In this document: piece by piece, positions 34,305-43,457 of the stretch
How the letters are laid out: every line of letters starts with the position of its first letter
How positions within the stretch are numbered: the stretch's first letter is position 1
Translations under genes and position numbers: made by a program
DNA from: Paracoccaceae bacterium
GTDB taxonomy: Bacteria; Pseudomonadota; Alphaproteobacteria; Rhodobacterales; Rhodobacteraceae
NCBI GenBank assembly: GCA_027486345.1
Contig: JAIXPH010000001.1
Span: 1 to 64,000, forward strand
Direction of reading: 5' to 3'
DNA length: 64,000 nucleotides
The notes under the pieces: model-generated
Told to the model about the DNA's origin: nothing
The model's database searches: none
Seen by the model: the letters and a program-made list of their open reading frames with translations, nothing else

Positions 34305-34906
34305 CGGCGGATCGTCTGGTCATCCTGCTGCATGGCGTGGGGGCGCATGGGTCGTCTATGGCGTGGCTGGCCGATCCGCTGGGTCTGGCGTCCGGCATCG
34401 CCGTCGCCGCACCCGATGCGCCCTTCGCCTTTGACGCGGCACCCCAAGGTCCGGGGCGGCAGTGGTTTTCCGTCACCGGCGTGACGGCCGCGAACCGCGC
34501 GGCCCGCGTTGCCGCCGCCCGCGCGCCTTTCGATGCCCTGCTGGCGGGGATCGTCGCGGAGCATGGGCTGACGGATGCCTTGGACCGTGTAGCCCTCGTC
34601 GGTTTTTCCCAAGGGTCGATCATGGCGCTGGATGCCGTGGCCACGGGCCGTTGGCCGGTCGGCCTTTTGGTGGCGTTTTCAGGCCGTTTCGTCGGGCCCG
34701 CCCCGGCATCGCCGCCGAAAACGCCGACCCTGATCGCCCATGGCACCGCCGACACCGCGATCCCGGTGGCCGAGGGCTATCATGCCCACGCCTCCCTCCC
34801 GCACGCAGAGTTCATCGTGGAAGACGGCATCGGCCACGCCCCCGGACCGCAGGGTGTGGCGCGGGCGCGGGCAATGCTCGCCGCGTGGTCGGGTGCCTTG
34901 GTCTGA
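34301..34906 (+). CDS. Carboxylesterase/phospholipase-type alpha/beta-hydrolase (MhqD-like)
   Basis: A soluble alpha/beta hydrolase of 201 residues. HGVGAHGSSM (11-20) is the oxyanion region, GFSQGS near 103-108 the nucleophile elbow with Ser, AHGTADTAIPV near 146-156 the catalytic Asp region and GIGHAPGPQG near 177-186 the His. It is the last gene of the operon and overlaps the GS-hydroquinone reductase stop. MhqD of Bacillus is a similar esterase in the quinone-resistance regulon; the physiological substrate is unknown in both. Confidence 0.85.
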   Translation: MTADRLVILLHGVGAHGSSMAWLADPLGLASGIAVAAPDAPFAFDAAPQGPGRQWFSVTGVTAANRAARVAAARAPFDALLAGIVAEHGLTDALDRVALVGFSQGSIMALDAVATGRWPVGLLVAFSGRFVGPAPASPPKTPTLIAHGTADTAIPVAEGYHAHASLPHAEFIVEDGIGHAPGPQGVARARAMLAAWSGALV

Positions 34907-34907
34907 C

Positions 34908-35897
34908 CTAGTCGCGCGCAAAGCCCCGGCTTTGCGACCAGCGCCATGCGTCGCGGATCATCTGCGGCAGGTTCGACCGCTTGGGGTTCCATCCCAGTTC
35001 CGCCACCGCGCGCGCCGATCCTGACACCAGCGCCGCCGCATCCCCCGCACGCCGCGCACCAAGCAACACCGGCACCTCGCGGTTGGTGACGACGCGGGCG
35101 TGATCGATCACCTCACGCACGGAAAACCCTGTGCCGGTACCCAGACAGAACACCCGGCTGCCCCGCCCGTCGCGCAGCCAGTTCAGGCCCAGCACATGCG
35201 CATCGGCAAGGTCCGAGACATGGACGTAATCGCGCACACAGGTGCCGTCGCGCGTCGGGTAATCATCGCCAAAGAGCGTCAGCGCCGGGCGTTTGCCGTC
35301 AATCGCCTCCAGCATCAAGGGGATCAGGTGGGTTTCGGGATCGTGCTGTTCGCCGATCTCGCCCTCTTCATCCGCGCCCGCCACGTTGAAATATCGGAAG
35401 ATCACCGATTGCAGGCCATGGGCCGCCTCAAACCCGCGCAACATGTCCTCGATCGCCCGTTTCGACGCCCCATAAGCGTTGATGGGGTGTTGCGGTGTCT
35501 CCTCGTCCAGCACGACGCCATCCTGATCGCCATAGGTGGCGCAGGTGGAGGAGAAGACAAAATGCCGGATTCCGGCCGCCACCGTCGCCTCCATCAGATT
35601 CAGCGCCCCGGTCACATTGACGCGCCAATAGGTGCCGGGGTCGCGCATCGACTCGCCCACCAGCGACAGCGCGGCGAAATGCATGACGGCAACGGGGCGA
35701 TACTGCGCGATGGCAGCGGCAATGGTTGTGGGGTCCATCAGGTCACCCCTGAAGAAAGGACCGAACTTCACAGCGCTTTCCCGGCCAGTGGCAAGATTGT
35801 CAAAAGCCACCGGAACGAACCCGGCGCGCGCCAGCGCCTTGCAGGCATGGGCCCCAATGTAACCGGCCCCTCCCGTGACAAGAATATGATCGGACAA
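34908..35897 (-). CDS. galE: UDP-glucose 4-epimerase
   Basis: Interconverts UDP-glucose and UDP-galactose with bound NAD. It has 329 residues. The Rossmann motif TGGAGYIGAH begins at residue 8, the catalytic Ser/Thr stretch SSTCATYGD is near 118-126 and the Tyr-Lys pair is in NAYGASKRAIED near 144-155. The start is TTG at 35897: GAGGA lies 7 nt upstream, and no ATG occurs near the conserved N-terminus (SDHILVTGG). The longer open frame upstream is a shadow. With ugd 2 kb away it points to UDP-sugar supply for surface polysaccharide. Confidence 0.95.
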   Translation of the reverse strand: MSDHILVTGGAGYIGAHACKALARAGFVPVAFDNLATGRESAVKFGPFFRGDLMDPTTIAAAIAQYRPVAVMHFAALSLVGESMRDPGTYWRVNVTGALNLMEATVAAGIRHFVFSSTCATYGDQDGVVLDEETPQHPINAYGASKRAIEDMLRGFEAAHGLQSVIFRYFNVAGADEEGEIGEQHDPETHLIPLMLEAIDGKRPALTLFGDDYPTRDGTCVRDYVHVSDLADAHVLGLNWLRDGRGSRVFCLGTGTGFSVREVIDHARVVTNREVPVLLGARRAGDAAALVSGSARAVAELGWNPKRSNLPQMIRDAWRWSQSRGFARD

Positions 35898-36104
35898 AAT
35901 CTGGTCCTCGCTCAATAGCCTTGGGCTCCCGGATAACGCTCCGCTGCGGACAAGGCGAGTGTCTTCACGACAGAACCGGACGGAAAAGCGCAAGTTCCGT
36001 TGCCAGAGGCGCGAGCCAGCGCGCGCTGCCGCTACGCTCCGCTTACCTTGCCGCCCTAGCCTCCGCCGCCATCCGTCACCCGCACCGCGGACCGAGGAGG
36101 CCCC

Positions 36105-37724
36105 ATGTCCGACGACACCCCCATCCTGTCCCTGCCGCTGATCCTGCCCGCGCAGGCGCAAAAGCACGTCACCCACAACGAGGCGCTGCGGCTCCTCGAT
36201 GTGCTGGTGCAGCTTGCGGTCAGCGACCGCACCCGCACCGCGCCCCCCACCACCCCGGTCGAGGGCGACCGCCACATCATCGCCACGGGTGCGACCGGAC
36301 CCTGGACCGACCGCGACGGGCAGGTCGCCTGTTTCTGGGGCGGGGCGTGGCTTTACCTGATGCCGCAAGAGGGCTGGACCGCCCGTGTCGTGGCGGAGGC
36401 GCTGACCGTGGCGTGGCAGGGCGGGGAATGGGTCAACGCCGTCACCGCCCCCCCTGCGCCGGTGATGCTGGGCATCAATGCCACGGCCGATGCGACCAAC
36501 CGTCTGACCGTGTCGGCACCCGCGACGCTCTTGACGCATGAAGGGGCGGGGCATCAACTCAAGATCAACAAGGCCCTGCCCGCTGACACCGCCAGCCTTT
36601 TGTTCCAATCCGGCTGGCAGGGCCGTGCCGAGATGGGGCTGGCCGGTGACGACGCCTTTGCCGTCAAGGTCAGCGCCGATGGCAACCAGTGGCGCACCGC
36701 GTTTGCCACCGATCCGGCCAGCGGCAGCCTGACCCTTCCAGCCCCCCTGCGTCTGGGCGCGCAAGGGGCGGCGCCGCAATCTCCGGCCAATGGAACGCTC
36801 TGGCTTGATCCGACGGGCGAGGTGCGCGTGGCCAGCGCCGGCGCGGTCCAGCCTGTCGGACTGGCCGATGGCAACCGCGGCGATGTCACGGTCTCGGCCA
36901 GCGGCGCGCAATGGACCCTCGCTGCGGGCAGTGTCGGCAATGGCAAGCTCGCGCTCATGGCCGGACCCGGCCTGAAGGGCCGCCCGACCGCGGGAAGCGG
37001 CCCCGTGGAAGACCTGACCCCGGCGCAGACGCGGGCAGTGCTGGACCTTGCCCCGCTTTCCAATGTCGATTTCGTCGAGGTTGCGCGCTTTGGCGCACCG
37101 GCCACCATCATCGGTCCCTTCGTCGCCGCGGCCCTGTCATCGGGCACCTATTCCACCGCCGTTCCGGCAGCGGCGATCCTTGGCATCAATCCGTTCGGCG
37201 TGTTCTGCCGCTCGTCCGCCTCTGCCAACAGCGGCTATCGCTTCTCGACCGCCGTGGCCTGCGACATCTTCGGCGTGACCACGCGCAAGTTCCGGGCAAA
37301 ATGCCTGTGGCGCGGCACCAATGGCACCACGGTCCGGCTTGGCTTTCACAACAGCATCACGGCCGCCGACAGCAACAATGGCGCCTATTTCGAAGTGCTG
37401 GGCGATCAGATCGCAGCCAAGACCGCGGCTGCATCGGTCCGCAGCACCCATCCCACCACGCTGACCCTGACGCTGAACACCCTTTACACCTTCGACATCG
37501 AAGCCGACGCCCCGGCCACCGCCATCCGTTTCCGGGTCTGGGAAAACGCCAGCCCTACTCCGGTTCTGGACGTGCAGCTTGGCACCAACCTGCCGACCAC
37601 CGCCGCGCAGGCGTTTGGGGCGGGGCTGATCGCGACCAACGCCCTGACCGTCGCGAGCGACATGATCATCCTTTACGAGATGGCCATCGGCACCATCGCG
37701 GGGTTTCGCAGACTTATGGACTGA
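36105..37724 (+). CDS. DUF2793 protein, phage-tail-fibre-like
   Basis: A 539-residue protein. The first about 100 residues match DUF2793 (LSLPLILPAQAQKHVTHNEALRLLD-type; the run AQAQKHVTHNEALRLLD is diagnostic). The middle (about 115-330) is low-complexity with repeating NGTLWLDPTGEVRVAS-like segments, and the C-terminus (about 330-539) is beta-rich and Thr/Asn-rich like receptor-binding domains. DUF2793 proteins occur in prophages and the gene-transfer agent, yet no other phage gene is nearby. GAGGAGG lies 4 bp before the ATG. It sits between galE and ugd, so a link to surface polysaccharide is possible. Confidence 0.75.
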   Translation: MSDDTPILSLPLILPAQAQKHVTHNEALRLLDVLVQLAVSDRTRTAPPTTPVEGDRHIIATGATGPWTDRDGQVACFWGGAWLYLMPQEGWTARVVAEALTVAWQGGEWVNAVTAPPAPVMLGINATADATNRLTVSAPATLLTHEGAGHQLKINKALPADTASLLFQSGWQGRAEMGLAGDDAFAVKVSADGNQWRTAFATDPASGSLTLPAPLRLGAQGAAPQSPANGTLWLDPTGEVRVASAGAVQPVGLADGNRGDVTVSASGAQWTLAAGSVGNGKLALMAGPGLKGRPTAGSGPVEDLTPAQTRAVLDLAPLSNVDFVEVARFGAPATIIGPFVAAALSSGTYSTAVPAAAILGINPFGVFCRSSASANSGYRFSTAVACDIFGVTTRKFRAKCLWRGTNGTTVRLGFHNSITAADSNNGAYFEVLGDQIAAKTAAASVRSTHPTTLTLTLNTLYTFDIEADAPATAIRFRVWENASPTPVLDVQLGTNLPTTAAQAFGAGLIATNALTVASDMIILYEMAIGTIAGFRRLMD

Positions 37725-37808
37725 GGAACCCGCCTTGGGGTGGTAGTGTTTGACAGCCCGAAGCGCCGCGTTCTAAGCAAGGCGGGTATTGGTGAAAAGG
37801 GCTTTCGA

Positions 37809-39113
37809 ATGCGGATCGCGATGATCGGAACGGGCTATGTGGGCCTTGTGTCCGGAGTGTGTTTCTCGGACTTCGGGCATGACGTGATTTGCGTGGACAA
37901 GGACCCCGGCAAGATCGAACGTCTGCGCCGGGGTGAGGTCCCGATTTTCGAACCGGGGCTCGAGGCGCTGATGGCCAAGAACGTCGGGGCGGGGCGCTTG
38001 TCCTTTACGCTCGATCTCGCGGCCGCCGTGGCGGGGGCGGATGCGGTCTTCATCGCCGTGGGCACCCCCACCCGGCGGGGCGACGGCCATGCCGACCTGA
38101 CCTATGTGATGGGCGCGGCCGAAGAGATTGGGCGGGCACTGACCGGACACACCGTGATCGTGACCAAATCCACTGTCCCTGTCGGCACCAACCGCAAGGT
38201 CGCCGAGGCCGTGCGCGCCGCCAATCCGGAGGCCGATTTCGACATCGCCTCGAACCCGGAATTCCTGCGCGAAGGGGCGGCGATCGATGATTTCATGCGC
38301 CCCGACCGCGTGGTTGTGGGCGTCGAAAGCGACCGCGCCAAGACCGTGATGGCGGGCGTGTACCGCCCGTTGTTCCTGCGCGATTTTCCCATCGTCTTCA
38401 CGGGGCTGGAAAGCGCCGAGATGATCAAATACGCCGCCAACGCCTTTCTGGCGACCAAGATCACCTTCATCAACGAAATCGCCGCGCTGTGCGAAAAGGT
38501 GGGGGCCGACATCAAATCGGTCTCCAAGGGGATCGGGCTGGACGGTCGCATCGGCAACAAGTTCCTGCATGCAGGCCCCGGCTATGGCGGGTCATGCTTT
38601 CCCAAGGACACCAAGGCCTTGGCCCGCATCGGGCAGGAACATGCCGTGCCCATGCAGATCACCGAAACCGTGATCCGCGTGAATGAAGAGGTCAAGCACC
38701 GCATGATCGACAAGATCCTCGACCTCTGTGACGGATCGGTGAACCGCAAGACCATCGCCGTGCTGGGCGTGACCTTCAAACCCAATACCGACGACATGCG
38801 TGACGCGCCGTCCCTGACCATCGTGCCCGCACTGGTGGGGGCCGGGGCCCGCGTCCGTGTGACCGATCCCGAAGGCCGGCGTGAAGGCGAGGCGCTGCTG
38901 CCCGGCGTAGATTGGTGCGACAACGCCTATCAGGCGGCAGAGGGGGCGGACCTGCTGGTCATCCTGACCGAATGGAACGAGTTCCGCGCGCTGGACCTTG
39001 GCCGCCTGTCCCGCAGCATGACCACCCCCCGTATGGCCGATCTGCGCAACATCTACGACGCTCAAACCGCCAGCAACGCGGGGTTTACGGCCTATCAGGG
39101 GGTGGGGCGGTAG
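37809..39113 (+). CDS. ugd: UDP-glucose 6-dehydrogenase
   Basis: Oxidises UDP-glucose twice to UDP-glucuronate with NAD. It has 434 residues. The N-terminal Rossmann motif IGTGYVGLVSG begins near residue 6. The catalytic Cys is in GPGYGGSCFPKDTKAL near 254-269, with the usual flanking Lys and Asn (NEIAALCEKVGAD). ATG 37809 (MRIAMIGTGYVG) is the family start; the open frame to 37740 is not needed. Together with galE it feeds exopolysaccharide or lipid-linked sugar synthesis, though no glycosyltransferase is in the window. Confidence 0.97.
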   Translation: MRIAMIGTGYVGLVSGVCFSDFGHDVICVDKDPGKIERLRRGEVPIFEPGLEALMAKNVGAGRLSFTLDLAAAVAGADAVFIAVGTPTRRGDGHADLTYVMGAAEEIGRALTGHTVIVTKSTVPVGTNRKVAEAVRAANPEADFDIASNPEFLREGAAIDDFMRPDRVVVGVESDRAKTVMAGVYRPLFLRDFPIVFTGLESAEMIKYAANAFLATKITFINEIAALCEKVGADIKSVSKGIGLDGRIGNKFLHAGPGYGGSCFPKDTKALARIGQEHAVPMQITETVIRVNEEVKHRMIDKILDLCDGSVNRKTIAVLGVTFKPNTDDMRDAPSLTIVPALVGAGARVRVTDPEGRREGEALLPGVDWCDNAYQAAEGADLLVILTEWNEFRALDLGRLSRSMTTPRMADLRNIYDAQTASNAGFTAYQGVGR

Positions 39114-39130
39114 GGCGGGCGCACCGGACG

Positions 39131-39886
39131 TCACGCATTCGCCAATGCGGCGATGTCCTCTGCGGCGGCTTCGATCTTTGCGAGGGCCTCGGCCTCAATG
39201 GGGTATAGCGGCACTTCAGCGACACGAATTTCGTCAATCACACGTAGGTTCCCGCAAAGCAGTTGTGTGATCGCATAGGCTGCAAAAGGACCAGGCGGAC
39301 AGGCGTATCGAGCACCGATGATTTGAATATCGATCTTCTTGGGAAGACCGTTCAGAAACGCCGCCTCTGATCGGGTATCGTAATCCTCGGCAGCGAGCCC
39401 CAGCACCGCCCCGCGGAGTTTGGCAAGATACTCCGGCAGACTCTCGGTCGGGTGATAGCCATCCTCTGGGGCTGCTTGAGGATAATCGATATCGACGAAC
39501 CGAACCGGCCATTTGACAAAGCGCTGGCGCAAGGCATCAAACTGGGGGCGTTTGGGATGCGGGCCGCCGACCAGCCCGAGATGTAGGGGACCAAGGCACG
39601 GCTTGCCAAAGGCCAGCTTGAACGCCTTGCCGAACAGATCGGAGGATACCGGGGCCACGGGTTGCGACAGGCAGGTCAGCCCATGAAGCTCGCCATACCC
39701 AAAGCACGGGTGCAGCCATTGCATGACGCCCAGACAGAGCGGATAGGAAAAGCGCAAACCGGTCTTGTGGAGGTGCCATCCTTCTGCCGCGACGGCGTCA
39801 CGTGTGGCCCAGACGATGTTTTCCACCTCACGCCGCAGATGACCCGCCATATCCTCCACCCCCTTTACCTGCGACAACTTGACCAT
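39131..39886 (-). CDS. Orphan hypothetical protein
   Basis: I do not recognise a family. It has 251 residues from ATG 39886; ATG 39850 with AGGGGG and GGAGG nearby is an alternative giving 239. It is soluble with no signal or membrane helix. The second half has a conserved-looking LPEYLAKLRGAVLGLAAEDYD and a KIDIQIIGARYACPPGPFAAY stretch, and the C-terminus is acidic and Ala-rich. It may be a nuclease-like or DNA-modification accessory protein, but I see no diagnostic residues. It lies between ugd and the RTX gene, on the same strand as the RTX gene. Confidence 0.55.
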   Translation of the reverse strand: MVKLSQVKGVEDMAGHLRREVENIVWATRDAVAAEGWHLHKTGLRFSYPLCLGVMQWLHPCFGYGELHGLTCLSQPVAPVSSDLFGKAFKLAFGKPCLGPLHLGLVGGPHPKRPQFDALRQRFVKWPVRFVDIDYPQAAPEDGYHPTESLPEYLAKLRGAVLGLAAEDYDTRSEAAFLNGLPKKIDIQIIGARYACPPGPFAAYAITQLLCGNLRVIDEIRVAEVPLYPIEAEALAKIEAAAEDIAALANA

Positions 39887-39916
39887 CCTGCCCGCACGGC
39901 AGTCGCTTTTCCATCC

Positions 39917-42900
39917 CTACAGAAACAGGAAATCCGCCACATCCAGCATCGATGGACGGACGTGGTCCAGCACCACGGCCATGCCGCCCCAACTGATCAC
40001 CGCCGCCATGTGCCCGTCGATCCAGGTCGATGAGATCGACAGCGACGCCAGCTTGGCCTGTGGCGTGGCCCCCACCGCGCCGCCCAGCTGGATCATGTCC
40101 ACGCCGTTGGTGAAATCCATCACCCGGTCGGTGTCGCCGCGCACCGGGCCGTAGAAGACGAAGACATCGCCACCACCGCCGCCGATCATGACATCCGACC
40201 CGAAGCCCCCGATCATCCAGTCGTTGCCCTCGCCGCCCAAGAGCCAGTCGGCCCCGGCATCGCCATGCAGGATGTCATGCCCGCCTTCGCCATAAAGCGC
40301 ATCCGCCCCCGCGCCGCCATCCAGCCAATCCTGCCCTTCGCCGGCGTAGAGCTGATCCTGCCCGTCGCCGCCCAGCAGGAAGTCATTGCCCTCGCTGGTG
40401 GCGGTCACGTCATCGCCCTCTTGCAGGATCACCACGTCATCGCCCGCCCCGCCAAAGGCCACGTCATTGCCGGGACCGCCCACGATCCAGTCATTGCTCG
40501 GACCACCGTCGATCCAATCGTTGCCAAGGTCCCCGGCGAGGTAGTCGTTCCCCCATTCCCCCACCAAGGCGTCGTTGCCCGGCCCCGCATCCATCGCGTC
40601 ATGATCGCTGCCCGCGTTCATGTAGTCGTTCCCCTCGCGGCCCCAGATGATGTCAAAGCCGCCCTCGCCATACATGACATCGTCGCCGGGCCCGCCATCG
40701 AGCGAATCCTCGTCGTCGCCGCCCAGAATGCTGTCGCGCCCTTCCGCCCCGGCAAGGATGTCGCGGCCCGGCCCGCCTTCCAGCCAGTCATCCTCAGAGC
40801 CGCCCCACAGGCTGTCGGCCCCCGCCTCGCCCGACAGGAAGTCCCGCCCCGCACCCCCGGCAAGATTGTCATTCCCCGCCCCGCCGAACAGCGCGTCATC
40901 GCCATCTTGGCCAAAGAGAACGTCATCGCCCGCCCCGGCGATCAGATGGTCCGACCCCGCACCACCGTCCAGCCGGTCATTGCCGTCGTCCCCCATCAGC
41001 GTATCAGCCCCGCCCTCCCCCGCCATGTTGTCATCGCCTGCGCCACCACTCAGCAGGTCGGCATCGTCACCACCGCCCATCAGATCGGCATCCGCCCCGC
41101 CAGTCAGGGTGTCGCTGCCTGCCCCGCCTTGCAGCAGGTCCGCGCCCGCGCCGCCGGTCAGGCGGTCGTTGCCATCCTCGCCCTGCAAGCGGTCATTGCC
41201 CGCGTCGCCGGTCAGGACGTCATCGCCCAGGCCGCCTTGCAGCGTGTCCGATCCGTCGCCGCCCTCAAGCGTGTCGGCCTCCGACCCGCCCAGCAGCAGG
41301 TCATCCCCCTCCCCCCCCGACAGTGCATCCGCGCCCGCGCCACCGTCCAAGCGGTCTGCGCCGCCCTCGCCGATCAGGGTGTCATTGTCTGCGTCCCCCG
41401 TCAGGCTGTCCGCCCCTGATCCGCCAAACAGCCGGTCCGCGCCGATGCCCCCGGCCAGCGTGTCATTGTCCTCGCCCCCGGTCAGCACGTCATTGCCGTC
41501 ACCGCCCTCCAGCGTATCGGCCCCGGTGCCGCCGTCGATGCGGTCATTCCCGGCCTCTCCCCGCAAGCGGTCCGCGCCGGGGCCGCCCACCAGTGTATCC
41601 GCGCCGATGCCCCCGGCCAGCACATCCGCGCCCGGCCCCCCCAACAGGCTGTCATCCCCCGCCCCGCCCAGCAGCGTGTCGGCCCCGTCATCGCCCGACA
41701 GGGTATCCGCACTGTCCCCCCCGTCGATCACGTCATTGCCTGCACCACCGAACAGCGTGTCTTCCCACGTCTCGCCGGTCAGCGTGTCATCGCCGGGGGG
41801 ACCGAGGCCGACCAGCTTTACCCCGGTGACATTGGAGGCGCCCAACTCGTCAGCAGGCAGCGGGACAAAGGGTGAGGCGGTGCCGGGATCAAGCGGAACC
41901 TGCCCCCCGGCATCGACCAGCGACGCGATCACCTCGGCCACGGTCAGCGGGCGGCCCACGACCAGTTCCAGCGTTTCATCCCAGAACACCAGCACGGCCC
42001 CGGTCGCCGTGGGTTGCACCGCCAGTTGCGATGCACCGCGAAAGAACGGCCAGCGCGACAGGTCCAGCCGGTCCACACCGGGCGCGAAGTCAAGGATCAC
42101 GTCGCGCTGCCCGTCCGCCCGTAGGATGAAGGTATCTGCCCCCGAACCGCCGCCCAGCCGTTCCGAGGCCGCGCCGTCAAGGATCAGGTCATCCCCTGCG
42201 CCCGCCTGCGCCGTGCCCCCGGTCGCGGCTGTCAGAAGATCATCCCCCGCCGTCGCCACCCCCACCGCGCCGAGTGTGGCAAGCGACACCGACAGCACCG
42301 TCACCCCCGCCTCAACCGATGAGGTGACCAGCACCTGCACGTCATTGCCCACCCGCACCAGCCGCAGGGCCGACACATCGGTCAGCCCACTGGCCAGCGT
42401 GTCGGCCAGCACGTCCAGCACCTGCAACGTGCCATCTGGCAGCAGGGTCAAAAGCGTCACCCCGTCGTCCAGACCCGCGGCGACCACAAAGACCCGGTCC
42501 CCCACCGCGATGGCATCTAGCGCGGTGACATGGTCAAAGCGGCTGTTCAGCGTGTCGATCACTTGCCCCGTCGCCGTCAGCACCCCGCGCCCATCCAGTT
42601 GCAGTGCGGTCAGGCTGTTCGATCCGCTGGCGGCAAGAAAGACATGCGTCTTTCCCGCCGCCTCAACCACCGCCATGGCCTGCGGGGCTTGCACCGGGAT
42701 CGTGGCGCGACCGGGGGCGGTGTAATCGGCGTTCAGGCTGTGCGTCAGCGTCAGCCGCCCATCCGCGCCGATGGCAAAGACCGACACCCCGTTTTCCGGA
42801 GCCGAGGCGGTCAGCAGAAAGTTGCGCCCCCCCGCCTGCGCCGTGGCCATGCCAGTGATCCCGCGCGCATGGGAGTCGCCGATATCCGGGGTCACGGCCA

Positions 42901-43324
42901 CTTGCCGCAGGCTGTTGTCCGCGCCCAGCGCAAAGACCGTCACCCCCTGCCCAGCCGGGCGGCTGGCGTATAGGAAGGTGCCACCCGCCGTGACCTGCGC
43001 CACCACCTCCACCGCCGCGGTCCACATCGGCGCATCGGTCAGCCAGCCCATGACCGACCGCCCCCCTGCCCCGCGCGCGGCATCCAGCAGGTCCGGCAAC
43101 AGCCCCCCCACCACGCCATCCACCGTCACCGGCACCCGCGCGCCATGGGTCGTGGCCCCAAGAAGCTGCGCCAAGGCACCTTGCGACAATGACAGCGTCA
43201 CCGTCTCGGCCGTCACGGCGTTCAGAAGCCGGATTTGCCCCCCCGCCGCATAGATCGGCACATCCGGGGCAGGTGCCCGGAAGCGCATGCCCCCGAGCAT
43301 CCCGACCAAGTCGAGTCGCTGCAT
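39917..43324 (-). CDS. RTX calcium-binding secreted protein with propeller-like N-terminus
   Basis: A 1135-residue protein, probably exported unfolded by a type I system. Residues about 1-355 look like a beta-propeller of lactonase/YVTN type, with repeated ITGMATAQAGGRNFLLTAS and ENGVSVFAIGADGRL-like blades. From about 365 to 1065 there are dozens of GGxGxDxLx nonapeptide repeats (for example GGAGNDVIDGG, GGDGNDVLTGG) that form Ca-binding beta-rolls. The last about 80 residues (DVFVFYGPVRGDTDRVMDF onward) resemble the type I secretion signal region. No HlyB/HlyD/TolC genes are present here. The long opposite-strand frame is an artefact of the repeats. Confidence 0.9.
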   Translation of the reverse strand: MQRLDLVGMLGGMRFRAPAPDVPIYAAGGQIRLLNAVTAETVTLSLSQGALAQLLGATTHGARVPVTVDGVVGGLLPDLLDAARGAGGRSVMGWLTDAPMWTAAVEVVAQVTAGGTFLYASRPAGQGVTVFALGADNSLRQVAVTPDIGDSHARGITGMATAQAGGRNFLLTASAPENGVSVFAIGADGRLTLTHSLNADYTAPGRATIPVQAPQAMAVVEAAGKTHVFLAASGSNSLTALQLDGRGVLTATGQVIDTLNSRFDHVTALDAIAVGDRVFVVAAGLDDGVTLLTLLPDGTLQVLDVLADTLASGLTDVSALRLVRVGNDVQVLVTSSVEAGVTVLSVSLATLGAVGVATAGDDLLTAATGGTAQAGAGDDLILDGAASERLGGGSGADTFILRADGQRDVILDFAPGVDRLDLSRWPFFRGASQLAVQPTATGAVLVFWDETLELVVGRPLTVAEVIASLVDAGGQVPLDPGTASPFVPLPADELGASNVTGVKLVGLGPPGDDTLTGETWEDTLFGGAGNDVIDGGDSADTLSGDDGADTLLGGAGDDSLLGGPGADVLAGGIGADTLVGGPGADRLRGEAGNDRIDGGTGADTLEGGDGNDVLTGGEDNDTLAGGIGADRLFGGSGADSLTGDADNDTLIGEGGADRLDGGAGADALSGGEGDDLLLGGSEADTLEGGDGSDTLQGGLGDDVLTGDAGNDRLQGEDGNDRLTGGAGADLLQGGAGSDTLTGGADADLMGGGDDADLLSGGAGDDNMAGEGGADTLMGDDGNDRLDGGAGSDHLIAGAGDDVLFGQDGDDALFGGAGNDNLAGGAGRDFLSGEAGADSLWGGSEDDWLEGGPGRDILAGAEGRDSILGGDDEDSLDGGPGDDVMYGEGGFDIIWGREGNDYMNAGSDHDAMDAGPGNDALVGEWGNDYLAGDLGNDWIDGGPSNDWIVGGPGNDVAFGGAGDDVVILQEGDDVTATSEGNDFLLGGDGQDQLYAGEGQDWLDGGAGADALYGEGGHDILHGDAGADWLLGGEGNDWMIGGFGSDVMIGGGGGDVFVFYGPVRGDTDRVMDFTNGVDMIQLGGAVGATPQAKLASLSISSTWIDGHMAAVISWGGMAVVLDHVRPSMLDVADFLFL

Positions 43325-43457
43325 TGTCCCACCTCACCCCATGCCCGAAGGCCGGGACAGGCTGGCCGGGCGCGGTGAAGCGGGCCTTAATGAAAGGTGA
43401 CCGGATTGTGGCAGGGCCGGGCGCTTTTGCGGCCCTTGCGCCAAAGCTGAAGCGGCG

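Noticed and set aside
36105-37724. Evidence of a prophage
   Set aside because: Only one DUF2793-like gene is present; no integrase, terminase, portal, capsid or attachment site is visible around it.
40265-41419. 384-residue plus-strand frame opposite the RTX gene
   Set aside because: Another shadow of the same repeats, with no independent family features.
40647-42725. 692-residue plus-strand frame rich in PPSSVSAP-like repeats
   Set aside because: It is the antisense shadow of the RTX nonapeptide repeats; repeat coding leaves the opposite frame open.
40000-43000. Repetitive DNA resembling a CRISPR or satellite array
   Set aside because: The repeats are 27 bp codon repeats of GGxGxDxLx with variable third positions and no spacer structure; they belong to the RTX protein.
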